Source: Planoprotostelium fungivorum (lineage: Eukaryota > Evosea > Variosea > Cavosteliida > Cavosteliaceae). From it: a stretch of DNA of 25,884 nt. Positions 1 through 11,154 of the stretch are shown here, one piece after another; the stretch's first letter is position 1, and every line of letters starts with the position of its first letter. The stretch spans positions 1-25,884 of the forward strand of contig MDYQ01000310.1 in NCBI GenBank assembly GCA_003024175.1, read 5' to 3'. A program made the translations under genes and the position numbers. The notes beneath the pieces are model-generated. The model was not told where the DNA came from and did not search any database. It saw nothing but the letters and a program-made list of their open reading frames with translations.

Positions 1-1960
1 AGAGCAGCCACAGAATTGCCAGGAAAGAAAGCGTTAGGGGCAACCGCCACAAAGGACGGCAATGTCGAGAAGGAATATATAGCCAATCTTCAGCAACAGA
101 TCTATTATTTAGGTGAGCAGCAGAGATAGGCGTCCACTGATCTCATTGCAGAGCTAGAAAACCGCTACATGTGAGAAAACGTACCTAGTGATGATGTGTG
201 TGATTTTCATGTAGGAGAGGAGATCGAGGAGAAGGCAATCCAAAGAGCCCTCCATCTGATCAGGTGCACGCGACCATCCAACAGCAACAACAAGAGATCG
301 ACCGTTTGAAGCAACGTATCGGTGGGACGTCTTCTACGGTGCATTACCTCATCTCATCCAGAAGATCGCTCCGGGAGAAAGAAGCATCTGCTGGACGACT
401 CTGACGCTGATTCAATGGTGTCCTCATCAACAGATAACTTGAAGACGAAAAAGCATGCGAATCAGGCGGCTGCTCTCCAAGTGAAAGTTCAGGTTCGCTG
501 ATTCATCGTAAACCGCCACCTAACGTGTATAGAAAATGAGGATAGAAAGGGAGGAGATGCGGAAACAACTGCAACAGACGAAGATGACTCTGGAGCTGGT
601 AACGAAAGAGAAGGAGAAACTGATCGATGACGCCGCTCATTTTCGAGGGGACGTCGACACGAATCGAGAGAAGCTATACGCTGAGATGGTACTCTTGAAA
701 AAAGAGAATGAGAACCTCCATCGGTTAGTCAAGCAAGGTCAGTCTGAGCGAGAGAGAATCCTCACCGAAAGGCAACAAGCCAGAAGCGATCAGAGCACCA
801 TCACAGTTGAATACAAAAAGCTGAAAGACGAACTGGAATACGCCCACCAGGCGGAGCATCTAGCAACGGAGAAGTTCACCAAGTTTACAAAGGACTACTA
901 CGAGATGAAGGCCAAGTTCGAGACCCAGAGAGAAGAACGGCTCAAGTTAGACGTCGACGAAGAGAAGAGGAAGGCAGAAGTTAAGAAGTTGGAGGAGGAG
1001 AAGTGGGCTCTGAGTGGGAAAATCAAGCAATTGGAGAGACAAGTGCACCAGGCCCAGGCAAACAAGGCCCACGTAGAAGAAGAGAACACGCAACTTTTGG
1101 CGACGGTGGAGCAGTTCAAGAAAGACCTCGCCACAGAACAGCACAGATGTCAGGAGATCGAGCAGACGATACAGAAGAATGCAGCCGAGAAGACCGCTCT
1201 CAAGCAGAAGGCCAGACTGTTCGATGAACGCCTGAAGACTCTCACGGATAATCTGGAGCTGAGGAAGATGAATACGGGCAAGCTGGAAGAGGAGCTCAAC
1301 AAAGTGAAAGGACAGCTGCTACTGGAGGAAGAGAAGAGACACCGAGCCGAAGAGGACAAGAACTACTTTGCGGAGATGGATCAAGAGAACACCAACCTCC
1401 GTCAGCACAACTACCTCCTCTTGGACGACATCAACAATTACAAGAGACAGTTGAACGAATTGGAGCAGCAATTGACCCTGATCAATACGGAGAATTACGA
1501 GCTGAGAAGCAACTACGAGCAGCTGAAAGGAAAGTTGGGAGTCCTGAAAGACATCGAGAAGACTCTCCGTGATCCCCTTCTGGAAGCTCCTTCATCCTCT
1601 CATGCAACCAACTTCAATAGCAGCCTCCGTGTTGCATCAAAGAGTAACACAGCCGAGATGAACTCCATCAACCACAACGCCTTGGAGGCAGCCATCTCGC
1701 AGAACAGTTCACCCAAGAGATCACCAGTCGTCACCCAGAGAGGTAGCAGCAGACCTAGCAGTAGACCGAGCAGCAGAGGACCAGTCTATTCGTTCAAGGA
1801 GTCGACTGAGGATATGTACGGGTCGGAGTCAGATATGGGTGGATTTTCATCAGTGAATCAATCTATGGAGAGGGATTTCCCTTCAGAATCGGATGTCACC
1901 GATTCGGAATCACAGTACCCCATCATGAACTACCTCACTCATCACAAAGGTGATCACTGA
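1..1960 (+). CDS. Coiled-coil protein, 3' part of gene (5' end outside window)
   Basis: Five exons can be read. Introns lie at 113-151, 170-214, 322-361 and 493-532 (39, 45, 40 and 40 nt), all GT-AG and all keeping the frame open from base 1 to the stop at 1958-1960. The first exons encode a motif reading KEYIANLQQQIYYLELENRY. A Gln-rich helix and a polar linker follow. The last exon (from 533) is about 380 residues of nearly unbroken Lys/Glu/Gln-rich heptad coiled coil. The C-terminal 120 residues are Ser-rich and probably disordered, with an RPSSRPSSR repeat. This composition is typical of centrosomal, ciliary or cytoskeletal scaffold proteins, but I do not recognise the family with certainty. 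The gene is same-strand and about 210 nt upstream of DHPS. The N-terminus lies outside the window. Confidence 0.8.
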
Positions 1961-2016
1961 TCGCACCAAAGATGGATGAATAACTGTGAACAGGGTGATG
2001 TAACTACCGAATGTGC

Positions 2017-2022
2017 AATAAA
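2017..2022 (+). other. Polyadenylation signal AATAAA of the coiled-coil gene
   Basis: A canonical AATAAA hexamer lies 57 nt after the stop codon of the upstream gene and about 150 nt before the preferred DHPS start. It fits the tight gene packing of the window. Confidence 0.6.
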
Positions 2023-2169
2023 TTAAGAATGTTTACTACTCTCGTTCCTATTCGTTATGTTGACACGATTCTTCTCTTGGCACGTTCGCTGAAAACCGAA
2101 AATGAGATGTTCTACAATCTACCACCTGAGATTCTCAGAAACCCATGTGCACAACAGAGCATCACCAAG

Positions 2170-3493
<1,324 letters not shown>

Positions 3494-3595
3494 AGGAGAC
3501 ACTTGTTCTTCTTCATCGACTTGTCGTTGTTCTGAGAGGTAGACAAGAGAGTGAAGAGGGGATGATGGGAAGTGAAGAGGAGATAGAAGGGGGAG

Positions 3596-3601
3596 TTTAT
3601 T
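3596..3601 (-). other. AATAAA overlapping the stop codon of the convergent gene
   Basis: On the minus strand the last codons read GCA CAA TAA followed by A. The stop is therefore part of AATAAA, mirroring the DHPS end about 100 nt away. Confidence 0.45.
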
Positions 3602-4901
3602 GTGCGATGGTGTTGGCAGGGACGACGGTCTGCTCTACGATGACAGTTTCCGTGATGACGACCTCTTCGGTGGGTGCGACGACTGGAGTGGGGTCAACCA
3701 GGCCGTGTGCCAGTTGCTTCTCCGAGTACTTCTCCAAAATTGTCAGCTGCTCGGCCTCAGAGGCTGTCTGCAGTCTGGCCACCTGTTTCTCTTCAGCAAC
3801 CACTCGATAGACATGAGATCACCTCCTCGTGGGTGAGGATGAGTGGGCTTCTCGTCTCGTGGACAACGACTGGCTGCTCCTTGACCTTCTCGTAGATGGG
3901 CTGGCTCGTGTGGATGACAGTGGGCTCTACCTGTTCGTTCGTGAGAACAATTGAGAGGGTGGACGTACGGTGTCACGGTGGATAACGGGTTGGATGACCT
4001 CGATGATGTCCGTCTTGATGACTTCCTCGATGATGGCTGGCTTGTAGACCACCGTCTTCTTTGTCTCTGCGTATCTCTGGGTGTTGCTCTCCAGTCCAGC
4101 CTCGAATTCCTTGCTGTATTCCGATCTGCAGACAGTTTGAGTATGTTGATTTGCAGAAGAGATGAGACTCACGCGTCGGCGTAGAGGGTGGGCTTGTGTT
4201 CGGCGATCAACTCTCTGTGTTGGGTGAGTCGCTGTTCTGTACGAGAGGAGATAGATCACCTGTTGATCTCCTTCAGAGGTGCGGTGACCTCCTCGTAGAT
4301 GGGTTGTGTGACTTGGTGTACCTCTGTCTTTCTGATCTGAAGGACGATGAGTAAAAAGAAGGAGTTGGTTCGTTGAACTCACCTCACGGTGGATGACGGG
4401 CTGGATCTCCTCGACTTCGACTGGGTGAACGACCTCCTGAACAACGGGGGCTCTTTCCTTCACCTTCTTCAGCATGGGCTCAGTCTCAGTGACGAGGACT
4501 GTCTGTCCGGTGGCGACGACTGTTGCGGCGGGTGCAACAGCTACGACGACTTTCTCTGTTTCCTTTACAGTCTCGGTTGTCTTTCCGTGCAACTGTGGAT
4601 GTCAGTTAAAGTTGTGATTCTTCCGCGTTACCTTCTGTGCAGCCTTCTCCTTCACATCGACGGCCTTCTCCTTCACCTCGGCTGCCTTCTCAACGACTGC
4701 CTCCTTGGCATTCTTCAGTTTCTGAGCAGCATTAGCCTTCAGTTGGCTGGCTCCTTGTTGCTTTCTGGCAGCCCAATCAGAGGCATCTTCTGTGGAGTAT
4801 TTATCCCAGAGGAAATAGGTCACGGCTCCTCCAATCACAACGGAGGCGGCAATGATAGCGGCACGCTTTGTATTGTCGTTATCTAAATTGAGGAAAGACA
4901 T
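3597..4901 (-). CDS. Membrane-anchored protein with Val/Glu-rich, alveolin-like repeats
   Basis: Starts at 4901 with MSFLNLDNDN. Residues about 13-31 form one hydrophobic segment (AAIIAASVVIGGAVTYFLW), a likely N-terminal anchor. A Lys/Glu/Ala-rich helix of about 55 residues follows, then a long Val/Glu/Pro/His-rich region. That region has recurring phrases such as VEVEEIQPVIHRE, VTQPIYEEV, IIEVIQPVIHRDT and TSQPIYEKVKEQ. The first intron is 4593-4631 (39 nt); others interrupt the repeats with GT-AG borders. Similar charged Val/Glu repeats occur in alveolins and in uncharacterised proteins of protists and fungi, where they are thought structural; homology is not shown here. One junction near 4230-4285 does not join in frame with the obvious donor (see findings). 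It is convergent with DHPS. Confidence 0.75.
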
Positions 4902-5673
4902 CGTCTACTTGATCGGTGTGTGGTTGGTTTCTGTATGAGTTCTGAGCTTAACTAACTCGTGGTTCTCATAGAAATCTCATAGCACGCGTAACTGGGAATT
5001 TCACCATACCTATCATCTACAACAAAGGCAGAGCTGTGTCACGGGTGTCGAGCTGGCTCTCAGATAAGAGCTCGCCAAGCTCAATACATTGACTACTACA
5101 ATCTCCTATGAAGAATAGATCATGATGTAACCAGTCCCAACTATTTACCTCAGGGATCCCGGCTTCACAGATAACGACATCCACTGTTCTCTCTGGATGT
5201 TGTTGCAGCTTTCAGATAATAACTCACTGTACTCTCGACCTACTCAGACAACTTATGATGTTGGCTCACATTCACTCATAAATGCTTGTCTTCTTTGTCT
5301 TCGAGACATCGGCCAGTGTTTTATCACGTTCTGAGTGGCTGATAGCTCTCTTCATAAATGACACAGGATGTCACTCTCAACAACTTCAAAGCTCTCTTTC
5401 CTGATGTCGAACAAGTGAAGCTGATTTGACTCGAGTGAAGTAGAGGCTCTACTAGTCTTCACTGTTGACACTGTTAAGAAGGCTGTTGACAACTGCCTCG
5501 ATATCAGCGAGGTCTTGCATGTCAATCTCAACAACAGCCCTCTACGGTCACCCTTCTTAATCAACCATCAGGAACAAGCGTTGCCAAAGATGATCTATCT
5601 GTGTCAATCTCTGGGATAAGAATGATGGGCTAGATGTGCAAAGTGATAGATTGAAATGTGTATTGGAAACAGC
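4902..5673. other. Intergenic stretch without a recognisable gene
   Basis: This separates the 5' end of the alveolin-like gene from the 3' end of MPDU1. Short plus-strand open stretches at about 5359-5423 and 5460-5610 look coding in composition (for example DVTLNNFKALFPDVEQVKL), but stops interrupt them and I found no convincing splicing. It may be the promoter of the minus-strand gene at 4901 plus a decayed coding fragment. Confidence 0.4.
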
Positions 5674-6920
5674 TTAGTTGGTCTTCTTCTTCTTCTGAGC
5701 GGCAGGCTTGTTTCCGTACCACAGGATCTGAAGGATGATGACGAAATTGAAGAAGGCACCCAGGGCATAAGCGGCAGTGAGAAGGAGATCTCCAGTCTCC
5801 TTGAAGGTGGTGAACACTCTGGCTGTTGATCCCGCAAGGTTCAGAATCCAAGTGATGATGGCCAGTTGGCCTGCAGTTCCATTCTGTTCCACTCAGTTGC
5901 ATGCATATGAATTGTTTCACCTTGAAGATGGTGTAGATCTGGGGCACACGAGCGAGGAAGAGGAGGGGAATGTTCAGCCCAGACTGGAGGGGTCATTCAT
6001 CTCCATGGTTCGTTCTTATTGTGAATAGAGAATGTGAAGAGAGAATGTGAGAGAGGAGATATAGGTGAGAGAGGAGGTAGAGAGGAGATATAGGTGAGAG
6101 AGGGTGTAGAGGATGTGTAGAGAACACACTTGGATGGCAGTGAGAGTGGAGATGGGGATGAGCTCCTCAGCCATGAGGACATAACCGAGACCAAAGTAAC
6201 TGAAAGTGAAGGAAGAATGAAGAGAAGGAGAGGGGAAGAAAAGGATACGCTGCAGTAATCAATACGGCAGGAGCGAGGCTAGAGCTACTGTATCTGTAGA
6301 TCAAGAAGATGATGATGAGATCTGTTGATGGTGAGATGCATAGTCTGACGGGGAGGATCACTCTGAAGGGCGATGAAGGAGAGCCTGATAGAGGTTAGAA
6401 GAGAGTGACGATGCGAAAGACTCACTCTCCATATGTGCTGAAGGCGTAGTCCTTTCTGAAGCTGTAGACGATTGTCAAGAGACCACTGTTGGTAGATTAG
6501 ACTCTCGAAGAGCTCCACATGTAGAGTATGTTTCTGAGACGCACCCAACCAACTCTACGACGTGGCTGACGACGGAGAGACCCTCTCCACTCTTGGCATT
6601 CACGATCTTGATGATTTGGGGGACCTAACTCCCGATCAGCGTGTTATACCTCGTTGTGTCCATCCCTACCTTGAGAATCAGAGCACCGAGGATGATGGCG
6701 TAACTAAGAGCCTTACTCAATAGCTCGGAGAAGCACTTCTGATCTGTTGCGTAGGTAAACTTCGACCCATTGAAGGTCCTCACCGAAAAAGTCGTGCTCC
6801 ACAAACAACTTCATTTGGCAGGGAGGTGAAATGATTCCATCCAACAGTTGCATAATAGCTGATGAAATCAGCTGTGTGGATATACTTCTGCAATTTACCT
6901 CCAGAAATCTTGGCTGACAT
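5674..6920 (-). CDS. MPDU1: Mannose-P-dolichol utilization defect 1 protein (PQ-loop membrane protein)
   Basis: MPDU1 is an ER multi-pass protein needed to use dolichol-phosphate mannose and glucose in glycan and GPI-anchor assembly. Start ATG at 6918-6920 (MSAKISGA). An intron of 40 nt follows and then exons read GIISPPCQMKLFVEHDFF, CFSELLSKALSYAIILGA and the first PQ-loop VPQIIKIVNAKSGEGLS. Next come VVELVVGLLTIVYSFRKDYA, LSFIALQNLIIIFLIYRYS, ITAAYFGLGYVLMAEELIP, the second PQ-loop ARVPQIYTIFK, GQLAIITWILNLAGSTARVF, and a Lys-rich C-terminal tail. Order and spacing match animal MPDU1, and both PQ-loop repeats are intact. About nine short introns are inferred. The start codon is only 35 nt from the terminal repeat of a mobile element. 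Confidence 0.94.
6030..6112. repeat. Purine-rich tandem repeat in an MPDU1 intron
   Basis: The plus strand shows GAGAGGAGATATAGGTGAGAG-type units repeated in an A/G-rich tract inside the intron before the second PQ-loop exon. As transcribed (minus strand) the tract is pyrimidine-rich. Confidence 0.6.
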
Positions 6921-6955
6921 TCTCGTTCGTTTTAGTGATGAGGTGGCTGTGTGAA

Positions 6956-7109
6956 AAAAAGAGAATATGGGAGTGCATTTATCTACAACTCACCACACAC
7001 TGAATGCTTGCCTCCTGTGATCAGTTTGTAAATTCTCTGCAAAACATTTGTAAGCTTTTGTGTGCTCAGAGCATGCTCTGTACAGACTGGGTGGAAAACA
7101 CCGCACACC
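6956..7109 (+). repeat. Left terminal inverted repeat
   Basis: 154 bp matching the reverse complement of 11645-11798, nearly perfectly over the outer 120 bp and with more differences inside. It lies 35 nt upstream of the MPDU1 start codon. Confidence 0.9.
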
Positions 7110-7265
7110 AAATGATAGTAGCCTTGTCACACAATGGCATGGCTGACAGGGGCTTGTGGGTGGGCCTTGAGTGTGGTGTTTCTCTTTGTGTCTGCTAACA
7201 ACATGCGTTCTACACACATTTTTATTACATGTACAGACCATAACAGATATTTAGAAGATGATTTA

Positions 7266-7415
7266 TAAACTTTTGTGTGCTCAGAGCATGCTTTATGCAG
7301 ATTGGGTGGAAATCTCTACACACCACCTGCTTGTTTGCTGAACAACAAAGTGGTGAGGCAAGCATCATTGTGTGCTTGGTGTTTCTGTTGTCATCTGCTA
7401 AGAACATGCTTTGTG
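7266..7415 (+). repeat. Second, inner copy of the terminal-repeat unit on the left
   Basis: It contains the same TGTGCTCAGAGCATGCT core as 7060-7076 and matches the reverse complement of about 11558-11705 closely. The left end therefore carries two copies of a unit that is continuous in the right end. Confidence 0.8.
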
Positions 7416-7419
7416 CACA

Positions 7420-8055
7420 CATCTTTGTTACCTCTACATCACTTTGCAAATATTTGTGTGTCCACTGTTACACTATGGGATATTGATGCAATGATCCAGC
7501 GAAGATGGTTGTCGACAATTTTGGTCTCTTGGTACATTGGGCAAACCTTGAGCGTTTCTGACGTAATACATTCCTTCAAAGCTATGATGGTTTTGTCGTC
7601 GGTGGTATTCACGGTAAAGAGGATGTTATAAATAAAGGAGTGGTGTTAAGCCAGAACAAAAGATATTGATATTTGACAGTTATTAGAGAGTGGTGTTCTC
7701 AGATGACCTTATCATGGCAAATAACACTCTGATTAGAAAAACAATATGTAATGATACACTGTCTATGAATACAATGACAGTAGACAAGGCAGATCTAGAT
7801 GGATGGTATGATAAGAGAATAATGATAGATAACATACACATTGTACTATTTGGGTTATATAGCAAGCAGTTCAGTGAAGAGTATGAGATGAATAGGATAG
7901 CCTGATAATTAATTGAGTGTTTAAATGATCTACAAAGTGTTTGCCAGCATCTGGCCCACAGTACTTGTATCCAAGGTCTTGTTTGATCTGCTAAACACCC
8001 ACCTGCAAGCATCACTACCTCTATAGGTTCATGACTATGAGTGTATGTAGTCTTT
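7420..8055. other. Element interior, unassigned
   Basis: An open frame at 7690-7905 (+, 71 codons) and an overlapping minus-strand frame at 7683-8015 resemble nothing I know. At 7455-7630 the minus strand is open for about 55 codons (including TLKVCPMYQETKIVDNHLRW) with less A+T-rich codon use, and could be an exon fragment. None can be assigned. Confidence 0.3.
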
Positions 8056-8480
8056 TATTTATTCTCTTCACTGTTTTTCATCTTCTTCAAGATACATTCA
8101 AAATCATAAGCTGGAAATAAAGGTCTAACAAGCTCTGTGCCAAATAACTGTTTCAAACAGTTATTTACAGAGAGGTAGAGCTCTGAATAGGTTTGTCTTT
8201 AAATACTAGCATCTTGCTACTGTTTTGATCTTTCTGATGTTTGGCCATGTGTTTATGATATTTAGAGCTATTATTGTATGAGAAAACCTTCTTGATTGAT
8301 TGCTGTAAATACCTTCTTGATCTTTCTGTATAGCTGTTGATGTCTGTTGGTCATATACTGTTGTAAAGATTGCAGATCCCATTGAGCATACTGAAAACCT
8401 AGCTTAGATGCTTGTTTGTATCTTTGTATGAGACCTTCAAAGTCACTGTTTTCCTTTTCTTAGATCACCAATATAGCCTA
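8056..8480 (-). pseudogene. Remnant of an unidentified element gene
   Basis: The minus strand has coding-like stretches in more than one frame. One of about 50 codons contains GLIQRYKQASKLGFQYAQWD and LQQYMTNRHQQLY. A second contains QLFGTELVRPLFPAYDFEC. Stops and frame changes separate them. Polar and Gln/Lys/Tyr-rich like the other frames in this element. Function unknown. Confidence 0.4.
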
Positions 8481-8630
8481 AGGATTTGAGAGAGTGTACT
8501 GGTAATAGTCTTTCAGTTGGCATTGATTGTCAATTTGTAATATATAACTGATGATCTTTTTTAAAAATGTAACTTATTCAATACTAGTAATATTTATTTA
8601 TATAGAAATAGAAAGTGATTTATAGAGGGT

Positions 8631-9420
8631 ATGCACAGAGGGAAAAGACAAAGAATTGCACCTAGTTTGACTGAATATCTACTCAGTATATGGCTGGATC
8701 CTTCTACTACATCTAACTCTATTGTAGGACTATATAGAAGTGCTAGCAGACATAATGTCTTTAAATTAGAATTCACAGTTGATGATATCAGCAGTTTTCT
8801 ATCTCATCAATCAACTTACAAGAGGCACTTAGGTTTCAATTTACAATGCAAGCAGCAGAAACACACTGTTGTACCTGGACCACTGGTAAAATGGCAGATG
8901 GGCCTTGCAGACATGCAGAATTCTGCCAATAACACCAACTATCTTCTAACAATCATTGATGTGTTCTCTAAGTATGCTCTGGTAATTCCTTTGCAGAAAC
9001 AAGTATGTACAGGTCATGGAATACACCAGTTGACATCATTCCCTTACACCTTTAGGTATTATAGAAAGATTCAACAAGACTATCAAACAAAAGATAGCTC
9101 AGTATCTTTCAGTATACAGAACACAAAGGTACAATGATGCCTTAGAGCTTATTACAGAGAACTATAACCATTCTCATCATTACACCATCAGAGAACTGCC
9201 AGCAAATGTCCATTTTGCAGATAGATCACTTCATAAGCTATTGATACCTCAGTTGCATGTTTATTATAAATATCTGAATGATAAGAATAGCCCAATCATT
9301 CCTGAAACTCTTATGAGACATTATGCAAGAGGAGACAGGGTAAGAATATCACAATATTGTAAGAATATATCAATCCATTTATTGCACCTGAGCAGCAGAG
9401 GAAACTTTTTGAAGCCTTAA
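8631..9420 (+). pseudogene. Broken retroviral-type integrase (DDE/rve fold)
   Basis: The frame at 8631-9137 leads into a typical integrase core start: an Asp in the ADMQN context, then YLLTIIDVFSKYALVIPL, which matches the beta-strand after the first catalytic Asp in Polinton and Ginger integrases. After about 9000 homology stops. It resumes in a different frame from about 9058 with the Glu-containing helix (IIERFNKTI), the ELPANVHF motif and a C-terminal ARGDRVRI motif, ending at 9418-9420. The segment that should hold the second catalytic Asp is missing. The copy therefore has both an internal deletion and a frameshift, and should be inactive. Confidence 0.8.
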
Positions 9421-9512
9421 TTTAATGTCAGCAAAATGAGCTGTGGGTACCTTGCTGCTTTGTTCATCTCTTATAATAATTTCAATTTTAAATAGCTTAG
9501 TTTGTATTTAGT

Positions 9513-9700
9513 GCAGAGCTCTCCTCTTGTGCTCATCTTGGATCACATTGTCATATGAACCTTGAGAGACATCTTGTCTCAACTTGGTATCTAACAGTTG
9601 TTTGTATTGATCATATTTTTGCTTATAGTATAATTTGGCAGGTATATTCTTCACTGTAGTCATTTCACCTGATATAAGAGGAATCTCATTTTCTAAAATG
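9513..9700 (-). pseudogene. Unidentified coding fragment of the element
   Basis: The minus strand is open for about 60 codons, including ISGEMTTVKNIPAKLYYKQK and LRQDVSQGSYDNVIQDEH, ending at a stop near 9515. No upstream exon or start was identified. Codon use resembles the rest of the element. It could be the C-terminus of a protein whose front is deleted. Confidence 0.4.
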
Positions 9701-9972
9701 AAATTAAATAATTATTTTGTAACCTGATTGTATGTTTTAGATTATATCATAAACAGCAACAAATGGACTACAATCTTGTCAAAACATTTCCAGTCAAAAG
9801 AACAGAACCAAAAGCATTTGATGAGTTACCAGTCAGTAAGCTTCTTATCTATTTAACAAGGATAACATCATTGAGCTCATTGGTTTTCCTAATTTCAGCA
9901 GTCTTAATGAGCAAGTGAGACAGCAGACAGGAAAGGTCAGTCTTCCTGCTGTCAAAAAGATGTTAGCTGATA

Positions 9973-10422
9973 ATGAGCAGTTTCAAGCAATTCTGGATCA
10001 GAAAGAATCATGGGATGATGCAACAAGCATATAACAAGTATCAAAAGTGTGTTGAGCAGTATGATGATCCTGATGCTAAATATGAACAGTACAAGATTAT
10101 ACCATATAGTGGATTGAGAAACTCAGCATATGAGAAGGAGTCAAATGCAGGACATACAAACAGAGCAGCACTGCTGAGACCACCTCCTGGAATGAAGATA
10201 CAACACCTGCCTGAAGGTATTAGAGAGTATGTAAGTAAGAACTCCAGTGAATTCAAGGAATACCTTGATGAAATATCAGCTGAAACCAAGTATTACAGTA
10301 CTATAAGCAGATTAGTAAAGAAGGAGACTGTTCCAGATGCAAGAGACAGAATCAGAAGAAGGATACTGCAAGCTGCTGAGAATACAGGTGATGACACTGA
10401 TGTTGATGTTGAAAATGAGTAA
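9973..10422 (+). CDS. Unidentified element protein, 149 codons
   Basis: This open frame contains MMQQAYNKYQKCVEQYDD, a basic and polar middle (KIIPYSGLRNSAYEKE), RPPPGMKIQHLPEGIREYV and an acidic tail ending DDTDVDVENE. I do not recognise it. Just upstream (about 9905-10030) another frame is open and coding-like (RQQTGKVSLPAVKKMLADNE). The start is therefore doubtful, and the gene may be longer but frameshifted. An upstream piece beginning near 9762 (MDYNLVKTFPVKRTEPKAFD) could be its N-terminus across a small intron or deletion. The neighbouring integrase suggests a structural or accessory protein of the same element. Confidence 0.45.
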   Translation: MSSFKQFWIRKNHGMMQQAYNKYQKCVEQYDDPDAKYEQYKIIPYSGLRNSAYEKESNAGHTNRAALLRPPPGMKIQHLPEGIREYVSKNSSEFKEYLDEISAETKYYSTISRLVKKETVPDARDRIRRRILQAAENTGDDTDVDVENE

Positions 10423-10534
10423 ATTATAGTATTCAGAGTAAGATATAGAAAGACATAGGAAAACAAGTAAATCTTCTTTTTTATCCCCTTGACAAGCACT
10501 GAAAACACTGATATCTTATTAAGACTACTATAAA

Positions 10535-10645
10535 TTTACTTGATGCAACATTACCATCTTATCAATTTTTACTATTCTTACTATTTATTTACCCAGCAAA
10601 ATTACTATATTTACTATAATATTACCTAATTACTACATTTTACTA
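10535..10645. repeat. A+T-rich TTACTAT repeat tract
   Basis: TTACTA or TTACTAT recurs irregularly at least six times in about 110 bp. It is a degenerate simple repeat between element frames; no coding function is seen. Confidence 0.55.
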
Positions 10646-10689
10646 TGACTCAATGGTGGAACTCTGCATACAATGATGTAATCATTCAG

Positions 10690-10940
10690 CTCCCACAAAG
10701 CAGTGCTTAAAACATAGGATACAGAATACAAAGATCAGAGGCAAGAAGTGTGAGCTGAATGAAGAATCAGAGAATCTCAAAGGACTGTTTGACAGAAAGC
10801 TAACAACATACAACAAGAAACAATGTATGAAAATGAACAATAAGAGATATTAGGAAAGGTTACAAGAATTGCTGGAAGAGAAAGAGAAAGAGTATGCAGC
10901 AGAAATCAAAAGGGTACAAGTAGAATGTACAAGCAAGACA
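10690..10940 (+). pseudogene. Coiled-coil coding remnant in the element
   Basis: One plus-strand frame gives a Lys/Glu-rich stretch including ELNEESENLKGLFDRK, one in-frame stop (at about 10850), then RLQELLEEKEKEYAAEIK. This is a likely remnant of a charged coiled-coil protein. No start is visible. Confidence 0.35.
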
Positions 10941-11065
10941 ATGTCTTCGTTGGAGCACCAATAGATTTGCTAGAAAATGGCCTTTGATGCATCCTAAGCA
11001 CATTCTATACCAGTCTCTAAACAAATACATGGCACATGAAGCTTCACCTTTCAGGTCAGCAAGCT

Positions 11066-11135
11066 GGCAAGAGGTGTGTAGCAATTTCCCCCCAAGACTG
11101 CATAAAGTGTGCTCTTAGTGCATGAAAGCTTGTAA
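11066..11135 (-). repeat. Diverged copy of the terminal-repeat unit
   Basis: GGTGTGTAGCAATTTCC... to ...GCTTGTAAA resembles 11645-11712 with many substitutions. It is an old extra copy of the unit on the right side, separated from the right terminal repeat by the MITE insertion. Confidence 0.6.
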
Positions 11136-11154
11136 AATAGTTATAAAATATTAA

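Noticed and set aside
1003-1359. Alternative-frame open stretches inside the large coiled-coil exon
   Set aside because: They lie wholly within the conserved heptad coding frame and arise from its biased codon content.
5030-5130. Possible hairpin or small RNA around GAGCTGGCTCTCAGATAAGAGCTC
   Set aside because: The arms are only five to six bases and no RNA family pattern is visible.
5997-6361. Minus-strand frames rich in Ser/Leu/Pro in the MPDU1 region
   Set aside because: They are translations of intron repeats and of the wrong frame of MPDU1 exons.
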